Counted from the stretch's first letter, positions 51,857-62,142 are shown. The stretch is 64,000 nt of DNA from Bacteroidota bacterium (GCA_016699635.1 CP064983.1:1984001-2048000), one strand, 5' to 3'. The notes: a model not told the origin generated them from the sequence alone. A program made the numbers and translations.

Positions 51857-52234
51857 ATGCACACCATTGAACAACTTGAGGAAATGCTTGCCGAACACAA
51901 AGAGTGGCAAGGTAAAATTAACTTCTATCGTGCAGAGATAGACAGGATGAAAACCGATCTTGCCTCAGCAGTGATGGCCGATAGAAATCAGTACAACATG
52001 CCACATGTTGAGCATTACCAGAATCAATTTATTCTGCAGCGCGACATATTAGATATTATGCGTCATGATTTTAAACAGCATGAAAATAAAATTGAAGCAC
52101 ATTCTTCAAATCCGGTGACAAATCTTGCAGCTGCACATCAGAGTGAGCGCGAAAAGCTTGGTTCTTTCGAAAGATATTTTAAAGAGTTGCGCAACGAGTT
52201 TCAAGCTTTTATTCATAAAGAAGCTTTTAGCTGA
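51857..52234 (+). CDS. Small coiled-coil protein of unknown function
   Basis: A 125-residue, strongly helical, hydrophilic protein (TIEQLEEMLAEHKEWQGKI; DIMRHDFKQHENKIEAH; SEREKLGSFERYFKELRNEF) with heptad-like spacing. It has no signal peptide, so it is probably cytoplasmic and likely dimeric or oligomeric. I cannot name the family. It is followed after about 150 bases by the large lipoprotein gene in the same orientation. Confidence 0.65.
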   Translation: MHTIEQLEEMLAEHKEWQGKINFYRAEIDRMKTDLASAVMADRNQYNMPHVEHYQNQFILQRDILDIMRHDFKQHENKIEAHSSNPVTNLAAAHQSEREKLGSFERYFKELRNEFQAFIHKEAFS

Positions 52235-52387
52235 GAGGCAACGAAGTATAGATTTGTGTAGTCAAGTAATTATTCCTGCTGATTTTGTTTAAAAGAATCA
52301 GGAAATAGTGAAAGTGTTATATTTATTGAATGGAGTTGTTCATCAATAAAAGCTATGTTACATTTTACTTAGATTAAAATGATAGTC

Positions 52388-54190
52388 ATGAAAAAATCAA
52401 TTATCTGTTTAGTGTTATTGTTTCATTTAACGGTTTTACTATTTGTAGCCTGTCGCAAAAATGATTCGGATGATGTTATTCCTAATGTTCAACAAACGTC
52501 AGAACAAATTCGCACCACTATTAGTGGATATGTACTAAATGAAATGGGGCAAGCACTTAGTGGGGTAACTGTTTCTACAAATGGTTATATAGCAACTACA
52601 AATGATAAAGGAATTTTTTTACTAAGTAAAGTTATTGTTGACAAAAACCGTTGTGTTATTAGTTTTTCTAAATCAGGTTTTACTAAACGAAACTATGTTT
52701 TTCGTCCAACAGATTCAAGCGGACAGTACGTTAAATTGATGTTGTTAAATAACGTGCCTAACAAAACAGTTTCAGGAGTTAATGGAGGAACTGTTTCACT
52801 ACCTAATGGTGCAACAATAGAATTTCAACCAAATTCTTTTACCACTGCTAATGGAACTGCTTATACAGGAACAGTTAATATATATCTGAAACATCTTTCA
52901 CCTGATGATACGGACTTTAGTATGATGATGCCTGGTGGAGATATGCTTGCAAAAGATACAACTGGTAAGATTGTAAGTTTGTATTCATTTGGTATGATGA
53001 TGGCAGAACTTACATCAACCAATAATTTGCCTTTACAACTTGCTGCAGGTAAACCGGCAACAATCTCAATGCCTATTGCTCCTTCACAAATATTAAAGGC
53101 CCCTGCTACTATTCCATTATGGTATTTTGATGAAACAACATCCTTGTGGATTGAAGAAGGAGGTGCAGCAAAGGTAGGGAGTGCCTATACCGGGCAAGTT
53201 AAACATTTCAGTTTTTGGAACTGCGATTTTCCAGGTGAAAGAGCTACTATTAAAGGAAGGATAATTGATTGTAACGGTAATCCCATGCCAAATGTTGTGG
53301 TAACATTAGATAATTGGTTTGATATGTTAACAGATAATAATGGTGTCTATCAAAGTTGGGTACCTGCAAATATAAGTTACGTGTTGCAAGTTTTATTAAG
53401 TCATAACTCAGGAGTCTTTTCAAGTGCACCTGTCAACATCACACCAATTGCTCCTGGCCAGACTTATACAGTACCTGATATTTCATTGCCTTGTCCTTCT
53501 TCAATTACAGGAACATTGCAGAATTGCGCAGGAGTAAATGTTGCGGGATATGTTGCCGTATTAAATTTAAATGCTAATTTATTAAATTTAATTTATACAG
53601 GCAGTGGACAATTTTCAATTAATGTGCCATCACAAATACCAATAGTTATATATGTCTCTTCACTGAACAACTTTGAACATTACGATACATTAAATGCAAT
53701 CAGTAATATGGGGACAATAATAAATTTAGGTTCAATTCAACTTTGTACTTATGCTAATGACACTACAAATTTAATTACAATAAATGGTGCAGGATTTAAT
53801 AATCAGACTTTTATTTTTACTAATGCTTTATTTATGACTTCTGATTTACCTTCAGATACCTCAATATATTCTCATGAACTTGAGTTGGGGGGAATTCTCC
53901 AACCTTATGGCAGTTGTTATTATTATGGTATCAGTTTAAAAGACACTCTTGCAGGTACACAACCTATAATCAATTCAACTCAAGTTGATTTTCAATTACA
54001 AACTCCTCAAGTTGATTATGCAATAAATTTATTACCTGGCGGAATAATAGAATTACATTCGAACGCATTAATTCCAGGTGATTACTTCGAAGGAACCTAT
54101 TCCGGTCAAGCCGATATAATAAATTTGAATACAGTCACAAGTACACAGGGAACGGTTATAGGAAAGTTTAGAGTACGAAAACAATTTTGA
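52388..54190 (+). CDS. Large lipoprotein with carboxypeptidase-regulatory-like domains
   Basis: About 600 residues from ATG 52388 (MKKSIICL; an ATG nine bases earlier is possible). The signal peptide ends in the lipobox LLFVAC, so Cys should be lipidated and the protein anchored to the outer membrane. A CarboxypepD_reg-like beta domain follows (TTISGYVLNEMGQALSGVTV). A long segment follows with SVNGGTVSLPNGATIEFQP-like, TFQPNSFTTANGTAYTG-like and GMMMAELTS regions, then a second regulatory-like domain (IKGRIIDCNGNPMPNVVVTL) and a beta-rich C-terminus. It lacks SusD-type or T9SS signatures. Function unknown; surface or periplasmic binding is likely. Confidence 0.82.
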   Translation: MKKSIICLVLLFHLTVLLFVACRKNDSDDVIPNVQQTSEQIRTTISGYVLNEMGQALSGVTVSTNGYIATTNDKGIFLLSKVIVDKNRCVISFSKSGFTKRNYVFRPTDSSGQYVKLMLLNNVPNKTVSGVNGGTVSLPNGATIEFQPNSFTTANGTAYTGTVNIYLKHLSPDDTDFSMMMPGGDMLAKDTTGKIVSLYSFGMMMAELTSTNNLPLQLAAGKPATISMPIAPSQILKAPATIPLWYFDETTSLWIEEGGAAKVGSAYTGQVKHFSFWNCDFPGERATIKGRIIDCNGNPMPNVVVTLDNWFDMLTDNNGVYQSWVPANISYVLQVLLSHNSGVFSSAPVNITPIAPGQTYTVPDISLPCPSSITGTLQNCAGVNVAGYVAVLNLNANLLNLIYTGSGQFSINVPSQIPIVIYVSSLNNFEHYDTLNAISNMGTIINLGSIQLCTYANDTTNLITINGAGFNNQTFIFTNALFMTSDLPSDTSIYSHELELGGILQPYGSCYYYGISLKDTLAGTQPIINSTQVDFQLQTPQVDYAINLLPGGIIELHSNALIPGDYFEGTYSGQADIINLNTVTSTQGTVIGKFRVRKQF

Positions 54191-54247
54191 TTCGTATAAG
54201 AAATAAAAATTCGAGATAAATTGTTATAATGAAAGAAATAAAACAAT

Positions 54248-54279
54248 GTAGCCGTTACACTTTTTTGAGTAACGGCTAC
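54248..54279 (+). terminator. Hairpin terminator after the lipoprotein gene
   Basis: A perfect 11-base-pair stem (gtagccgttac / gtaacggctac) with a ten-base loop. It is about 60 bases past the lipoprotein stop, with a T-rich but interrupted tail. Confidence 0.65.
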
Positions 54280-54430
54280 TATTTATATATTTATATTCTA
54301 AAACTTTTTACTTTTTTTTCTAAAAAGCTTTGCCTGATTCGTTGTTATTTTTTATCAGTAAAAACAAATTTACTACATAGCATAACAGATTTTCAATTGT
54401 TCCAGAAGTCTTAATTTCCAAAACAAATTT

Positions 54431-54613
54431 TTACACAAACACCAAATAGACTAAGTAGGCCATAAAGCCAAGAATCAGCAATTCTTCAGCAAAAAACAGC
54501 AGCATTGTATTTTTTCGTCCAAAAAAAGATTTCTTAAAGTAATGCGAGCGGAATGAGTTTTCTTCCTTGGTGTGATCATAGGTGATAATTGGATCGTTGT
54601 TCATCATAGTCAT
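54431..54613 (-). CDS. Small single-pass membrane protein
   Basis: A 60-residue frame (58 from the second ATG). It has a polar N-terminus (NNDPIITYDHTKEENSFRSH) with several basic residues, then a hydrophobic stretch (LLFFAEELLILGFMAYLVYLVFV) at the C-terminus long enough for one membrane span. No family recognised. The gene is isolated, with about 215 bases to the next gene and the converging lipoprotein terminator downstream. The charge pattern and composition support a real gene, but no homology was tested. Confidence 0.5.
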   Translation of the reverse strand: MTMMNNDPIITYDHTKEENSFRSHYFKKSFFGRKNTMLLFFAEELLILGFMAYLVYLVFV

Positions 54614-54828
54614 AAGAATTTGCAGGCAATTTATATCTGCACTTTGCCGGAATGGGATAAAAAATGAATTTCTGTTTAAGATGTAAGAAATTCAGAAAAG
54701 TAATTGGTTTTTTTGATACCCTTTTTTTGTGACAAACAGATTTTTCAGAGAGAAAGATTTTTTAAAGAAAAAAAATTCAATCTTTAGAACGCATGAAAGA
54801 ATAAACGATACAAGCTATGTTTTGCAGT

Positions 54829-55455
54829 TCAGATTTTGAAATCTTCAACGGAAAGCCACTTATTGCACAAAAACAATTCGTCATCAATGTGGTTTGAACA
54901 GATAAAAATCAATCTGCCATCTGAATGTGTTCTTAAAAATTGCTGATACCATGCAATGTTTTGTTTGTCGAGGTTGGTGCAAGGTTCATCTAAAAGTAAA
55001 AGTGGCGTGTCTGATGCAATGGCAAGCAGTAACTTGGTTCGCTGTTTCATGCCAGAAGAAAATTCACTCAACAATTTATTTCTATGTGCTTCCAGGCCGG
55101 ATTCAGTAATGATAGAAGAAATATTAAATGCTGGCCGTAGGTTTTTAAAACGGAAATAATAGCGGATCATTTCCTCTAAAGTAAAATCTTCAATAAGCAT
55201 TAAGTAGGGTGAGGCTATTGAAAAATAACGATAGACAGAGTCGGCCTCTATTTTTTTATCATGTTCATGCCACTCAATTTTTCCTTCATTAGGTGATACA
55301 TAGCCCGAAATAACCTGAAGTAAAGTTGATTTGCCAGAGCCGTTTTTGCCTGTTATGCCAATAACATCACCAGAAGAAAAAGCAGCAGTACATTTTCTGA
55401 AAATCCAGTGTTGTTTGAATTTTTTTCCGGCTTCAGTTAAGTTAACAGTAAACAC
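54829..55455 (-). CDS. ABC transporter ATP-binding protein
   Basis: A 208-residue ATPase subunit: Walker A GITGKNGSGKSTLLQVI (about residues 33-49), signature SEFSSGMKQRTKLLLAI (LSxGQ variant with GM in place of GQ), and Walker B LLLLDEPCTNLD. The D-loop and switch His (SNHIDDELF) are present. No membrane partner is next to it in this window, so the substrate is unknown. It lies 22 bases after lpxA at the end of the lipid A operon; a lipid or envelope substrate is a guess from context. Confidence 0.88.
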   Translation of the reverse strand: MFTVNLTEAGKKFKQHWIFRKCTAAFSSGDVIGITGKNGSGKSTLLQVISGYVSPNEGKIEWHEHDKKIEADSVYRYFSIASPYLMLIEDFTLEEMIRYYFRFKNLRPAFNISSIITESGLEAHRNKLLSEFSSGMKQRTKLLLAIASDTPLLLLDEPCTNLDKQNIAWYQQFLRTHSDGRLIFICSNHIDDELFLCNKWLSVEDFKI

Positions 55456-55477
55456 GATGTGATTTTTTGTTGTTCAA

Positions 55478-56275
55478 TTATTCATCATCGCTGTCTGATG
55501 GAGTAAATCCACGCATCAAACCTTTAGGCGAATTATGAATAAATTCAACAATCTGGCTTCGCAATGCACTTTCAGGAATTTCTTTTTCAATTTCGGCAAG
55601 TGCTTTTTTAACGTTACTGTTCTGAACAAACAATATGCGATAGATATCCTGAATGTGATTTACATCTTCATTAGAAAAACCTCTGCGTCTGAGTCCGATA
55701 TTGTTTATGCCAATATATGAAAGTGGTTCGCGTGCCGCCTTAGTAAATGGCGGAACATTTTTCCGCACTAACGATCCTCCTGCAATAAAACTATGTGCAC
55801 CAATATGTACAAACTGTTGCACTGCAACCAAGCCTTCTAATATTGCCCAGTCATCAATTAATACATGTCCTGCAAGCGTAACGTTGTTTGCCATGATAAT
55901 ATGATTTCCCAACTGACAATCGTGTGCAATGTGTGCATAAGCCATCACTAAGCAGTTACTGCCCAATGTGGTTTTCATTTTGTCTGTTGTTCCTTTATTC
56001 ATGGTAACAAACTCACGAATGGTAGTGTTGTCACCAATTTCTGCTGTTGTCTGTTCGCCTTTATATTTTAAATCCTGAGGAATGGCAGAAATTACTGCAC
56101 CAGGAAAAATGCGACAGTTGCTGCCGATTCTTGCACCATCATAAATCGTTACGTTTGAAGCTATCCATGTGTTGTCACCGATAACAACATCATCGTAAAC
56201 CATGGTAAAAGGTTCAATGGTTACATTGTTACCGATTTTTGCTTTAGGGCTTACTACTGCAAGAGGTGAAATCAT
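55478..56275 (-). CDS. lpxA: Acyl-ACP--UDP-N-acetylglucosamine O-acyltransferase
   Basis: LpxA starts lipid A synthesis by adding an acyl chain from acyl-ACP to UDP-GlcNAc. From ATG 56275 the protein has 265 residues. It shows left-handed beta-helix hexapeptide repeats (AVVSPKAKIGNNVTIEPFTM, IGSNCRIFPGAVIS) and the catalytic His in VMAYAHIAHDCQLGNH. The helical C-terminal part follows (SYIGINNIGLRRRGF). The longer frame upstream is not coding for LpxA. Its ATGA overlaps the lpxC/fabZ stop codon, so translation is coupled in the lpxD-lpxC/fabZ-lpxA order typical of Bacteroidota. Confidence 0.96.
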   Translation of the reverse strand: MISPLAVVSPKAKIGNNVTIEPFTMVYDDVVIGDNTWIASNVTIYDGARIGSNCRIFPGAVISAIPQDLKYKGEQTTAEIGDNTTIREFVTMNKGTTDKMKTTLGSNCLVMAYAHIAHDCQLGNHIIMANNVTLAGHVLIDDWAILEGLVAVQQFVHIGAHSFIAGGSLVRKNVPPFTKAAREPLSYIGINNIGLRRRGFSNEDVNHIQDIYRILFVQNSNVKKALAEIEKEIPESALRSQIVEFIHNSPKGLMRGFTPSDSDDE

Positions 56276-57667
56276 GATTTTTTTACAATTTGAGCCATCA
56301 TTTCTGCTTCCATAACAACTTTGTCGCCTACAAATGCCTGTCCGCCCATGTGGCAAAGGCCACGTCTGATAGGTGAAATTAAATCAAGCTTAAAGACAAC
56401 AGTATCGCCCGGCTTAACCATATTCTTAAAACGTGCTGATTCTATTTTTAAAAAGTATGTCCAGTAATTTCCAGGATCAGGAACAGTATTGAGTACAAGA
56501 ATACCACCTGTTTGTGCCATAGCTTCAATTAGCAACACACCGGGCATTACAGGATTACCCGGAAAGTGGCCCTGGAAAAACCATTCGTTGGCAGTTACAT
56601 TTTTTACACCTACAACACCTGTTTCAGTCAGTTCAGTGATTTTGTCAATCATCAAAAACGGAAAACGATGTGGCAGGAAAGATTCAATTCTGCTAATGTC
56701 GAATAGTGCAGGTTTATTTGCATCAATGATGGGTGCCTTTAAACGGTTTTTATCTTTTCTGATAATTTCTTTAAACTGTTTTGCGAAAGCAACGTTGGCA
56801 GCATGCCCCGGACGCGCAGCAAGAATATGTCCTTTCAGATGCACACCAAGTAATGCAAAGTCACCAACAATATCTAACAGTTTATGCCGTGCAGGCTCAT
56901 TCTGAAAATGCAGTTCAATATTATTTAGAATGCCTTTATGTTTTATCTCAACTTTTGGTTTCTTGAATAAGGTTGCCAACTCGTCTAACTTATCCTGTTT
57001 TATTTCGCGGTCAACAATTACAATTGCATTATTCAGGTCGCCACCTTTTATTAAATCATGTTTAAGCAGCATTTCAAGTTCATGCAGGAATACAAATGTT
57101 CTGCATTTTGGAAATCTCATCTTTAAACTCAGTAATTTTATGCATTTGTGCATGTTGTGTTCCCAACACAGGTGAGTTGTAGTCAACCATTACCGTAATA
57201 CGATAGTCGGGGCTTGGCACAGCAAGCATTTCAACATTGCGGGCAGGCTCTTCATAGGTGAGGTTTTCTGTAATAACAAAATAACTACGTGTTGCTTCTT
57301 GCTCACGCAAGCCGGCCTTTTGAATGGCATTTACAAATGGAAACGCACTGCCGTCAAGAATAGGTACTTCAGGGCCATCAATTTCAATAAGCACATTATC
57401 TACTTCCATGCCTACCAATGCAGCTAAAACATGTTCTGTTGTACTCACCTTTACACCGTTTGCACTTAAAGTTGTTCCGCGTGACGTATCCACAACATTG
57501 TCCACATCGGCATCAATAATTGGTTGGCCGTTTACATCAGTTCTTTTAAACTTGTATCCATGATTTTCAGGTGCAGGCTTCAATGTAAGTCTGGCATTTA
57601 CACCGGTGTGCAACCCCGGACCTTCTACAGTTATTTCTTCTTTTAAAGTAACTTGTTTTACACTCAT
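56272..57667 (-). CDS. lpxC: Bifunctional LpxC deacetylase / FabZ dehydratase (frameshift near 57107)
   Basis: The N-terminal half is LpxC, the zinc-dependent deacetylase that commits to lipid A synthesis. Zinc ligands are in STTEHVLAALVG and in the downstream HKLLDIVGDFALLG segment. The C-terminal half is FabZ, the 3-hydroxyacyl-ACP dehydratase, with FLPHRFPFLMIDKI and HFPGNPVMPGVLLIEAMAQ (catalytic His and Glu). The fusion is a known Bacteroidota arrangement. One extra base in the T4 run at 57106-57109 (plus strand) breaks the frame; removing it gives DEISKCRTFVFLHELEMLL. Total about 465 residues. The start is ATG 57667, overlapping the lpxD stop (ATGA); the end overlaps the lpxA start. The gene is essential, so the break is probably a sequencing error. 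Confidence 0.96.
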
Positions 57668-58641
57668 GATTTATTTTCAGCAGGGTTTAGACTACCTGTC
57701 TTTTTTTCTAACTCGTTAATTTTTCTTTCTAATTGTGGTAACTTTTTAAACACAACGTAGGTGCGTTTGTAGTCGCTTATGTTAAATGCAGGAGAACCTT
57801 GAACAATTTCGTTAGGTGTTGTGATGCTGGTTCCGATGCCGGATTGTGCAGCAATTTTTACGCCATCAGCAATAGATAAGTGTCCTATGATACCTACCTG
57901 TCCGCCAATCATACAGTTCTTTCCTATTTTGGTTGAACCTGCCACTCCTGTTTGTGCAGCAATAACTGTGTTTTCGCCAATTTCTACATTATGTGCAATT
58001 TGTATCAGGTTGTCTAACTTAACACCTTTGTGTATGACAGTTGAGCCTAATGTAGCACGATCAATAGTTGTTCCTGCACCAATTTCTACATGGTCGTGAA
58101 TAACGACATTACCTATCTGTGGAACTTTTTTATAGTTGTTGTTTTCGTTAGGAGCAAATCCAAAACCATCTGCACCAATAATTACACCTGCATGGATATT
58201 GCAATGCATGCCTATCTGACAAAAAGAATAAACTCTAACACCGGGAAATAAAGTTGTGTTGTCACCGATAATTACATGATCACCAATATAGCACGGATAA
58301 ATTTTTACGTTTTACCAATAACTGCATTCTTGCCAATATATGCATTTTTTATCGTTAACAATCTGATTGTATATTTCAAGCAGCGAGGCGAAGCTTTTAT
58401 AGGCATCTTCAACTCTGATGAGTGTTGCACTAATTGCATTTTCAGCCACAAAATCTTTATTTACTATGACAACAGATGCCTTGGTGTCGTAAATGTATGG
58501 TGTGTATTTTGGGTTTGATAAAAAGGATAAAGTTCCGGGCTTGCCTTCTTCGATTTTAGACAAAGCATTTACTTCGGCATCGTGATTTCCCTCTACAGTG
58601 CCTTTGAGGAGGTCTGCTATTTGTTTGGCGGTAAACTTCAT
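57664..58641 (-). CDS. lpxD: UDP-3-O-acylglucosamine N-acyltransferase (two compensating frameshifts)
   Basis: LpxD adds the second acyl chain in lipid A synthesis. The N-terminal uridine-binding domain is in the first part (KFTAKQIADLLKGTVEG; LSFLSNPKYTPYIYD). The left-handed beta-helix with hexapeptide repeats follows (IGDHVIIGDNTTLFPG; VIIGADGFGFAPN; AHNVEIGENTVIAAQTG), with a catalytic His region in NLIQIAHNVEIG. Between them an extra base in T6 58345-58350 and a missing base at T4 58310-58313 (plus strand) cancel; correcting both gives AYIGKNAVIGKNVKIYPCYI. Total about 325 residues. It is first in the lipid A operon, with a good promoter at 58680-58710. Confidence 0.95.
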
Positions 58642-58679
58642 TTGTTACTCAATAAATTCCGGACTTGGTGCAATGTGTG

Positions 58680-58710
58680 CAAATGTACAAATGAGACTGT
58701 GATATACAAA
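58680..58710 (-). promoter_or_regulatory. Promoter of the lpxD-lpxC/fabZ-lpxA-ABC operon
   Basis: On the minus strand TTTG (58707-58710), a 19-base spacer and TACATTTG (58680-58687) give one of the best TTTG-N17-23-TAnnTTTG matches in the window. The ATG is 38 bases downstream of the -7 box. Confidence 0.7.
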
Positions 58711-58820
58711 CTCAACCAATAAATACTATTCAACTAAAAAATAATGCTAAAACAGTGGTTGGCAAGGGTATAACCAAGCCATGGATTTGTTAATGCTGAA
58801 AACTGCTATGGACAAATGCC

Positions 58821-59992
58821 TTATTGCCTATTGGCGCTCAGGCTTTGTAAAACAGCAGTCAGTCCGGCAAACATCCAGGCATTACTCCAACGCATAAAAG
58901 ATGTCTTTTCTGTATAATTTTTATATTTTCTGAAATAAAAATAACCTTTTTGATGCTGCATTTTTTCCAGCATGTATTCAGCAACTTTAAATGCAAGGGT
59001 CTGTTCGTTAAATCGTGTTAATGTCAGAAGTGATTGTGCTGACGCTGTACAGTCAACCGGAAAACATTGTTGTTGTAGAATTTCGGGATACGACCTTCAA
59101 GAAAAAAGTGGTTGATGTAAAATTTTTTTCCTGCTTTTAGGTTTTCATCATAAGTCTTGTCGTCACAGTGTAAAACATATTCATGCAAACAATCTAAAAC
59201 ATAACCGGTGTGATAGTTGTCAATCCATGTTCCTGCATCGCTGGTTGAGTAAATCCATGCACCATCTGCACGTTGATGTTTCATGACAAAGGCAACAGAA
59301 TCTGCTGCTGCTTTTTTTAGGGATTCATCTTTTGTTACTGAATAAACCTGAGCCAACAAACGAGAGCCTTTCATGCTTGCATTAAAACCTACCTGTTTAT
59401 CGAATGGTGAATAAGAAAAACAAAAATGACCATTGGCATCGACAGTACGATTTAAATCTTTCATCACAAAGTCTGCTGCACTTTTGCAAAGTAGAAATGC
59501 TTTTTGATTTCCTGTTTGTTGCCAGGCTATAAAAAGTGCATTGGTAATTATTCCGGTCGCAACAACTGTTGGCTGATAGGCAGGTATGTTGGCATAACGT
59601 GCTTCCCAGTCAAAATCATATCCCCAACATGCACCATGAAATCCTTTTGGAATAAGTTTTTCAAGCTCATCAATAAGTTTAGCAATATTTTGGTTGAGTA
59701 TATTTTTTTCTTGCTGATTAACATTAATCAGTTGTGCGTAAGCCTGAATGCAAAGGCCAAGAGTAACAGGATTCAGCCCTTTCGGAACAAAAAGTAGTGG
59801 TCGTAAATTGAGTGGCGATCTTTTAACAAGTTGTTGTGCGCCAAAGCGAATTAACTTATTTTTATTCAGCAAGGGTAATTTAAAAAATGGAGATTTTAAT
59901 GCATCGTAAGGGTCGTATCCCTTGTAGTGATGTGACTCGATATATTTTCGTAATCGTGATGTTGCCGCCTCAAGGGTTTTGGATGCATCCAT
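58821..59992 (-). CDS. Alpha/alpha-toroid protein, probably in polysaccharide metabolism (frameshift near 59062)
   Basis: The first part has 322 residues. Adding one base to the A4 run at 59061-59064 (plus strand) extends it in frame (FPVDCTASAQSLLTLTRFN, then YMLEKMQHQKGYFYF) to a stop at 58821-58823, about 390 residues in all. The sequence shows repeated helix pairs (GLNPVTLGLCIQAYAQL; KKAAADSVAFVMKHQRADGAW; VLDCLHEYVLHCDDKTYDEN; SFMRWSNAWMFAGLTAVL), with aromatic residues in WGYDFDWEARY. This is the pattern of an (alpha/alpha)6 barrel such as in glycan-active or epimerase families, but I cannot name the family. It lies five bases downstream of the bi-domain oxidoreductase gene and shares its direction. 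Confidence 0.6.
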
Positions 59993-59996
59993 TGAA

Positions 59997-62123
59997 TTAA
60001 AGAATTATTCTTTCTCCATTGGAGGCAATGCTTTGTAATGCTCGGAATGTTGCCAGTGTGCTCAAAACAGTTTCTTCAAAAGGTATTGGTGCAGGTTTTC
60101 CCTGAACAATACTTTCAACAAAAGCTTTAACTTCATTCTGATGACCTTTATCCTGATTGCCTGTGTATTTTTTTTCTGATTTACCGAATACAGTCAGTGT
60201 TTTAAAATCATCAAGAACTGCGACAATGCCAGAACCGAATACTTCAAGATATTCTTTGTTGATGTTTTTATTGCCATTGCTGAAATAACTTACCGAAGCG
60301 GTACTGCCATTTTCAAATTGCAGGTTAAAGCAAACGGTATCGTTTAGTTTTTGTGCATCATTCAATGCAACTGCACTTATAGTGGTAAGTTTTGATCCGG
60401 CAAGAAACATACATAAATCAATAAAGTGACAGGCTTCACCAACAATTCGTCCACCTCCAACTTTTAAATCATGTACCCAATGATCGGCAGGGATTACACC
60501 TGCATTGATTCTGTAATTAATTGCAATTGGATTTCCGGAAGAGAAAGTTTTTTTAATGGTTTGAATCATTGGAGCAAACCTTCTGTTGAAGCCAACCATT
60601 ACCCTGCAATTTTGCTTGGTAAATTCATGTTGTATCTGAACCAATTCTTCCTCTGTTAAGCAAAGAGGTTTTTCAACAAATACATTTTTCCCTGCCTGTA
60701 ATGCCTGCATAACATAACCTGCATGTGTTTCGTGACGTGTTGCAATAAAAACTGTATTGATATCACCATTGCTGAAAATGTCCTGAGCATTACCTGATGC
60801 AAAAGAAAATTGATTTTTGTCTGCAATGTTTCGTGCATTATTGGGACGTGCTGTAACTATACCACTGAGCTTTGCAGGAGTATTCTTTAAAGCAGGTAAT
60901 AAAAAATTTTGTCCGAAAGAACCTGCACCAATCATACCTGCAACCACATCACTCTTAGTATAAAAAGGGTTGGAAAGATTGACTTTTTGTTGCAGCGGCT
61001 TATTCGTATCATATTTCAAAACCATTCCAACAAAAGGCTCGGTTTTGTTCATAATAAGATCGTATGCTGCAGGTGCTTCTTTAAAATCAAATGTATGAGT
61101 AAGCAAATTTGAAAGATGGATTTTACCGGTTGCAATTAAATCAACAAAAGCAGCCATGTTTCTGTTCTCTGTCCAGCGTACATAGTCGTAAGGATAGTCA
61201 ATTCCTCCTTCTTCGTATTCAGTATCGTAACGCCCCGGACCATAAGAGCAACTCATGCGCAGGTCTAATTCTTTTTTAAAATAGTTTGGTCGTTTAAACC
61301 CTGTTGGTACTGCTCCCACAATAACTACTTTGCCTTTTCTGCGACATAAGGCTCCTGCCAGATCAACAGGATCGAGTGAGTCAGTGCCGGCAGTGATGAT
61401 TACTGCGTCAGTGCCGTAGCCGTTAGTAATATTGTTAATTGAACTTTCAAGATCTTCACTGTTACGGGTAAATGCAGCATCAATATCAGTATGCAAAGCA
61501 AGGTCAACCATACGTTGGTCAATATCTATTCCGATAGTTTTTATGCCACCGGCTTTAAGCATCTGAACGGTAAGTTGTCCAACCAGACCAAGCCCGATGA
61601 CTACACAATTTTCACCTAAACGAAGGTCGGCTTGTCTTATCCCCTGAAGTGCTATTGAACCTAAAGTTGTAAAGCATGCATGTTGAAGGGCAATTTTATC
61701 GTTTAACTTAACACAAAGATTTACAGGGACAGCAATAACTTCTGCATGAACTGCACTGTTGCCACCACAAGCTACCAAATCACCAACTCTGAATTCAGTA
61801 ACATCAGGTGCAACAGCAATAATTTCGCCTGCTGTGCTGTAACCTAATGATGATGGTGCATCTAATTTATTCATCACCATTTTATAAGTGTTTAAAATGC
61901 CGAATGTTTTTGCAGCATCAATCACTTTTTTTACTTCTTCTTTTCTTGCTCTTGCCTTACCGATATAACTCAGTCGTGCATCTTTTACGGTTTTGCCTTC
62001 AGTACCTGCACTAATCAGCGAATAATGATTGCGTACTAAAACCTGCCCTGATGAAAGAACCGGAAACGGCACTTCAAGCAACTGCATTTTTCCATCTTTC
62101 AGATTTTGTGTTAACTGTTCCAT
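59997..62123 (-). CDS. Bi-domain oxidoreductase (MDR dehydrogenase plus Gfo/Idh/MocA dehydrogenase)
   Basis: A 708-residue fusion. The N-terminal half is a medium-chain zinc-type alcohol dehydrogenase: NHYSLISAGTEGKTV, a glycine-rich NAD(P) fold in CVVIGLGLVGQLTVQMLKAG, and DAVIITAGTDSLDP. The C-terminal half (from about residue 390) is a Gfo/Idh/MocA sugar dehydrogenase with VAGMIGAGSFGQNFLLPAL and the catalytic region GKNVFVEKPLCLTEEELV (EKP motif). Such two-domain proteins recur in exopolysaccharide and capsule loci of this phylum. The substrate is probably a nucleotide sugar, but this is inference. It is upstream of the toroid gene and downstream of the epimerase gene. Confidence 0.88.
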   Translation of the reverse strand: MEQLTQNLKDGKMQLLEVPFPVLSSGQVLVRNHYSLISAGTEGKTVKDARLSYIGKARARKEEVKKVIDAAKTFGILNTYKMVMNKLDAPSSLGYSTAGEIIAVAPDVTEFRVGDLVACGGNSAVHAEVIAVPVNLCVKLNDKIALQHACFTTLGSIALQGIRQADLRLGENCVVIGLGLVGQLTVQMLKAGGIKTIGIDIDQRMVDLALHTDIDAAFTRNSEDLESSINNITNGYGTDAVIITAGTDSLDPVDLAGALCRRKGKVVIVGAVPTGFKRPNYFKKELDLRMSCSYGPGRYDTEYEEGGIDYPYDYVRWTENRNMAAFVDLIATGKIHLSNLLTHTFDFKEAPAAYDLIMNKTEPFVGMVLKYDTNKPLQQKVNLSNPFYTKSDVVAGMIGAGSFGQNFLLPALKNTPAKLSGIVTARPNNARNIADKNQFSFASGNAQDIFSNGDINTVFIATRHETHAGYVMQALQAGKNVFVEKPLCLTEEELVQIQHEFTKQNCRVMVGFNRRFAPMIQTIKKTFSSGNPIAINYRINAGVIPADHWVHDLKVGGGRIVGEACHFIDLCMFLAGSKLTTISAVALNDAQKLNDTVCFNLQFENGSTASVSYFSNGNKNINKEYLEVFGSGIVAVLDDFKTLTVFGKSEKKYTGNQDKGHQNEVKAFVESIVQGKPAPIPFEETVLSTLATFRALQSIASNGERIIL

Positions 62124-62142
62124 TTTTTGCAGTTTAGATTGT

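Noticed and set aside
56489..56905. Plus-strand frame opposite lpxC/fabZ
   Set aside because: Lies opposite the FabZ active-site region; no independent signals.
58276..58518. Plus-strand frame opposite lpxD
   Set aside because: It overlaps the repaired lpxD sequence; shadow frame.
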